Positions 61,410-64,000 of a stretch of 64,000 bases of DNA are shown here, one piece after another. The DNA lies in assembly GCA_037576195.1 (NCBI GenBank), contig CM075103.1:27984723-28048722 (forward strand), read 5' to 3'. How positions within the stretch are numbered: the stretch's first letter is position 1; every line of letters begins with the position of its first letter. The position numbers and the translations under genes are program-made. The notes beneath the pieces are model-generated. The model did no database searches. It saw only the letters and a program-made list of their open reading frames with translations, and was not told the origin of the DNA. The stretch is from Phytoseiulus persimilis (lineage: Eukaryota > Arthropoda > Arachnida > Mesostigmata > Phytoseiidae).

Positions 61410-61705
61410 CGAGGTCGATCTGACCTTATTTCTGGGGGTCTATGGAGGTGATTCCTAGGTCGCTCTGGCAATACTTTAAGGGACCCAAAGAGGTGGGTCC
61501 GGGGTCTGTCCGACTATCCTTTTCGGGCTGCCATAAAGGTGATTCCGAGGCCGATCTCACCATAGTTATGGGGGTCCCCTAAATGACCCCCAGAGACCCC
61601 CAGAGAAGTGCTCAGATCGACTCCGCAATCACTTACATGTACCCCGAAGAGTATGGTCAGATCCATCTCGGTAGATCCCCAAAAATATAGTCAGATCGAG
61701 ACGGA
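61410..61705. repeat. Six degenerate 31-base repeats in two opposing blocks
   Basis: Plus-orientation copies at about 61410-61440, 61451-61486 and 61541-61579; reverse copies at about 61595-61626, 61641-61674 and 61674-61705. The shared core is GAGGTCGATCTGACC, a short AT-rich spacer, then TCTGGGGGTC. The two blocks face each other around 61580-61595, where GACCCCCAGA is itself repeated. It could be a small inverted-repeat transposon, a regulatory array, or satellite remnant. Confidence 0.6.
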
Positions 61706-63064
61706 ACCAACTGCGAAGAACGGTAAGAATCAGAAAAAACGAGACGACGATTTTTCAGGGGCGGGGGGTTGTCCCACCCCCCAGAGGGGAGAATGTGTCA
61801 GCTTATCGAGATCATTCGATCCAATGGCGGTAACAGCTGCTCAAAATTTTCAAGTGCTTTCGCCCAAAACCCCTCACACTCCTCGATGAGAATGTCAGAG
61901 AACTTATCTCCAGCGCTCCGATACGTCGACGTCCGGCTATGGAATATTATAAGTTAGGGCTAAAACAACGGTCAGAACTATGTTAAGAAAGTGAATACGG
62001 GGTCGTGATGACTGACATAACTTATGAGGCCGGCAAATATGCGCATCGAAGCCAGTGAATTGGCGGAGCAAGTATTGGAATGGTGGGTGGATGACGGAGG
62101 AAGAAGAAAAGGGTGCTCAAAACGTGCACTTCGACAGGAGTACAACAGCGAGGAGGAATTTCGTACGAAGTCGGAGTTGTTGCATACAACTTCACGGACT
62201 GCTCCGAAACTCTGAAGTTGCGCGAATTCCTCCCGTCGATCCTAACGTTCCGTTTCGTATTTGTACTTGGAGACTCATGAGGCTCCACGAAGAGTGGCCG
62301 GGCTTTTTCTGCTTCGTGTGTAACACAGGAGCAATCCTGGGGGCCTCTTGGCGATTTAATATCGATACATGTCTGTACATGTGTTGTCGATATCTCGAGA
62401 CCGGCTAATGATTCAAGATCGAATGGATCTTGCTTGAATTCGATCATCTTTTGTCTTTTGAGAGAGTCCTTCATGTCCCAATTGAAATCGTCGTATAGGG
62501 TCAACGGAGTTTCCGGGTCTCGTATAGCGTATTTCAACAGGTTGGAGAGGGGCGCTCCTTGGTTGCTCCAACGTCAGTTCTCACTGTTCCCTCCTCGTGA
62601 GGCTGAATGTCTTCCTGGACACGATCCTTGGTCGGATCATCCAATCTTCTTACACAACCTCGCAGTCTTTTGCCTTCTCCCTGAGGTTATGGCCCACATG
62701 TCGAAGACCAACATGTTAGAAGGCAACCGTTACGAGATGATCATTGAAACCGAATGTCCGATCGTGGTCCGAAGCACGCCGTATCCTGAGATAAACAGAG
62801 CCACTGCCAAAATGGCGAATCGTTGCGTCAAGCGGGGATGACACCGGATTACCGTGACGTGTTCATAATTGTCAAAAGAATCAGTGAGCAGGACGATCTC
62901 GGCATGAGCGGAGAGATACAAAGGTTGGTTCTATAGTTCGGTGATCGGCGATGAAGATCCCTATCCGTCAGGGAGATTCCGAATCAATTCCGACGTATCT
63001 TGTCGCGGTATCTCCATGCGAATGGGAAGGTGAGTAGCTTCTAAGGCATCCGTCCTGTTCGCAG
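61706..63064. other. Ambiguous stretch, both strands open
   Basis: A minus-strand frame (62537-62022, 171 codons) and plus-strand frames (62024-62215, 62434-62841) overlap. Each shows plausible composition but none has a recognised domain or a clean pair of splice sites. A GGGGGG...CCCCCC palindrome sits at about 61760-61790. A phase-consistent plus-strand chain 62798-62923, 62972-63029, 63065 needs introns of 49 and 35 bases, the latter too short to be credible here. Confidence 0.4.
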
Positions 63065-63720
63065 GTCTGAGGCAACTCCAGTATTCAAGGGAATCATCGA
63101 TCGAATCAAGAATCGTTGGATCACGGAAACAATGCGGAACATGGAGCCTCTCGACATCGAAATAGCCAACGCGGTGAGAGCACAGCTGCATTGAATTCCC
63201 TCCACTCAATGATGACGACGAAGATGGATCTGGGAATGGATTTGAACCTGGGATGAAACACTCCGCGAGCGGAATTGACGGAGTCAGCTCCAGCTCGGGT
63301 GAAGCAAGAACCAAGATCCAGTTCTGATGATGGAGGCTGAGGTAGCGCCCCGACTCACGGGTAAGTCATCCACGTGCTGGCCTCGCACGCAGCATTCTAG
63401 AATCAAATTCCGAGTCTGAACATGAAACCAACGGCATCCACTTGAGATGCGTTTTCATCGTTGAGGTCGGAGCGCTTCTTCAGCTGAGATTCGTTGCCTA
63501 TGAAGAGAACGGCCATCGTTGGGGCGGCGGCCTCGACATTTCTAAGAGGATGAAGATCCCGTAGTGCTGGACCAGAACCTTCGGCAGAGGCTGGAGCGAC
63601 AAGCTGTGGAAGCTCAGCGGCAAATAGACTCCGTTACCAGTAAGTTTACATACAAGCAAATCAGGGGTCGGACCCCTTCGGACAGCGACGATGAGGCGCC
63701 TCCAAGCAAGATGCTCAAAC
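63065..63720 (+). CDS. Candidate exons of an unrecognised coiled-coil/acidic protein (partial)
   Basis: Exon 63065-63173 follows the acceptor CCTGTTCGCAG and reads SEATPVFKGIIDRIKNRW on to IEIANA before a GTGAGA donor in phase 0. Exon 63549-63720 begins DEDPVVLDQ, has a short heptad-like stretch (LRQRLERQAVEAQRQIDSV) and a serine/aspartate cluster (TPSDSDDEAPPSKMLK), which looks like a casein kinase 2 target near a basic nuclear-type motif, and ends at a GTGAGT donor in phase 1. The phase matches across the 375-base intron. The 5' exons are not resolved and the next exon was not fixed; a 94-codon frame to 63948 is in the wrong phase. A nuclear protein is a guess. Confidence 0.33.
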
Positions 63721-64000
63721 GTGAGTTTGAATGATCCAGCGGATTCCGGGGATCCGCAGAGCCCACGGGCTCCATTCTCCCCTAACAGCGATAATGAGAG
63801 AAAGTTAACCAGGATCTTGTTCCGGAGAGAACGAAGGGGATCGGATGTTCTTCAAGAGTTGACCCTCATCTCTCGTTCATTTCTCCAAAGTCACGAACGG
63901 CGTGCGGAACGCCGATTGCGATCAAGAGTAAAAGGACAAAAGCGATAAAGAAGCGCCCGACGAAGGCGATTCCAGCGAGGTTTCCGTGGCTCATGAGAAA

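Noticed and set aside
62022-62537. 171-codon minus-strand frame with a natural-looking C-terminal half
   Set aside because: Its only possible acceptor is poor in pyrimidines and plus-strand frames overlap it; left unassigned.
62924-63064. Chain of plus-strand exons joined by 49- and 35-base introns
   Set aside because: Confirmed introns in this window are 76 bases or longer; a 35-base intron is too short to be spliced reliably.

Overview
The window is nuclear DNA from an animal, most likely an arthropod. A netrin receptor of the UNC5 family, a BTB-BACK protein and an acid (gastric/lysosomal type) lipase are all split by GT-AG introns. Most of these introns are 75-280 bases long, neighbouring genes are tightly packed and base composition is near 50% GC. 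This combination fits a compact chelicerate genome such as a predatory (phytoseiid) mite, but the species is an inference. Nothing bacterial is present: no operons, CRISPR arrays or rRNA, and no tRNA I could fold by eye.

Left part (1-15.6 kb) is gene-dense. Two divergent small-heat-shock (HSP20/alpha-crystallin) genes lie in tandem on the plus strand (1348-1827 and 2780-3118), each with its own poly(A) signal. A seven-exon BTB-BACK gene (4884-7464, plus) follows. It converges tail to tail on a seven-exon UNC5 receptor gene (15605-8322, minus). The UNC5 model rebuilds in phase from signal peptide to death domain (1022 residues).

Middle part (15.6-55 kb) is gene-poor. It holds microsatellites, homopolymer runs, one probable DNA-transposon end, AT-rich homeodomain-type site clusters and a short two-exon secreted-protein gene (33533-33152, minus). 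It also holds several candidate short exons supported only by splice signals. The best of these is a plus-strand gene starting at 21216 with an N-myristoylation start (Met-Gly-Asn). Because three or more frames are often open here, by-eye judgement of coding is weak, and these entries carry low confidence.

Right part (55-64 kb) is again gene-dense. An intronless gene (55066-55965, plus) encodes an IRE1-like kinase fold with altered HRD and DFG motifs and a C-terminal membrane anchor, and no RNase (KEN) domain. A seven-exon secreted acid lipase (60869-57444, minus) has an intact Ser-Asp-His triad. Next comes a cluster of about six degenerate 31-base repeats in two opposing blocks (61.4-61.7 kb), then candidate plus-strand exons of an unrecognised coiled-coil/acidic protein near the window end.

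The recognised genes do not form one pathway: protein folding (HSP20), axon guidance (UNC5), possible ubiquitin-ligase adaptor (BTB-BACK), ER-stress-like signalling (pseudokinase) and lipid hydrolysis. The candidate with most novelty is the tail-anchored IRE1-like pseudokinase. No retrovirus, LTR element or Polinton was recognised.
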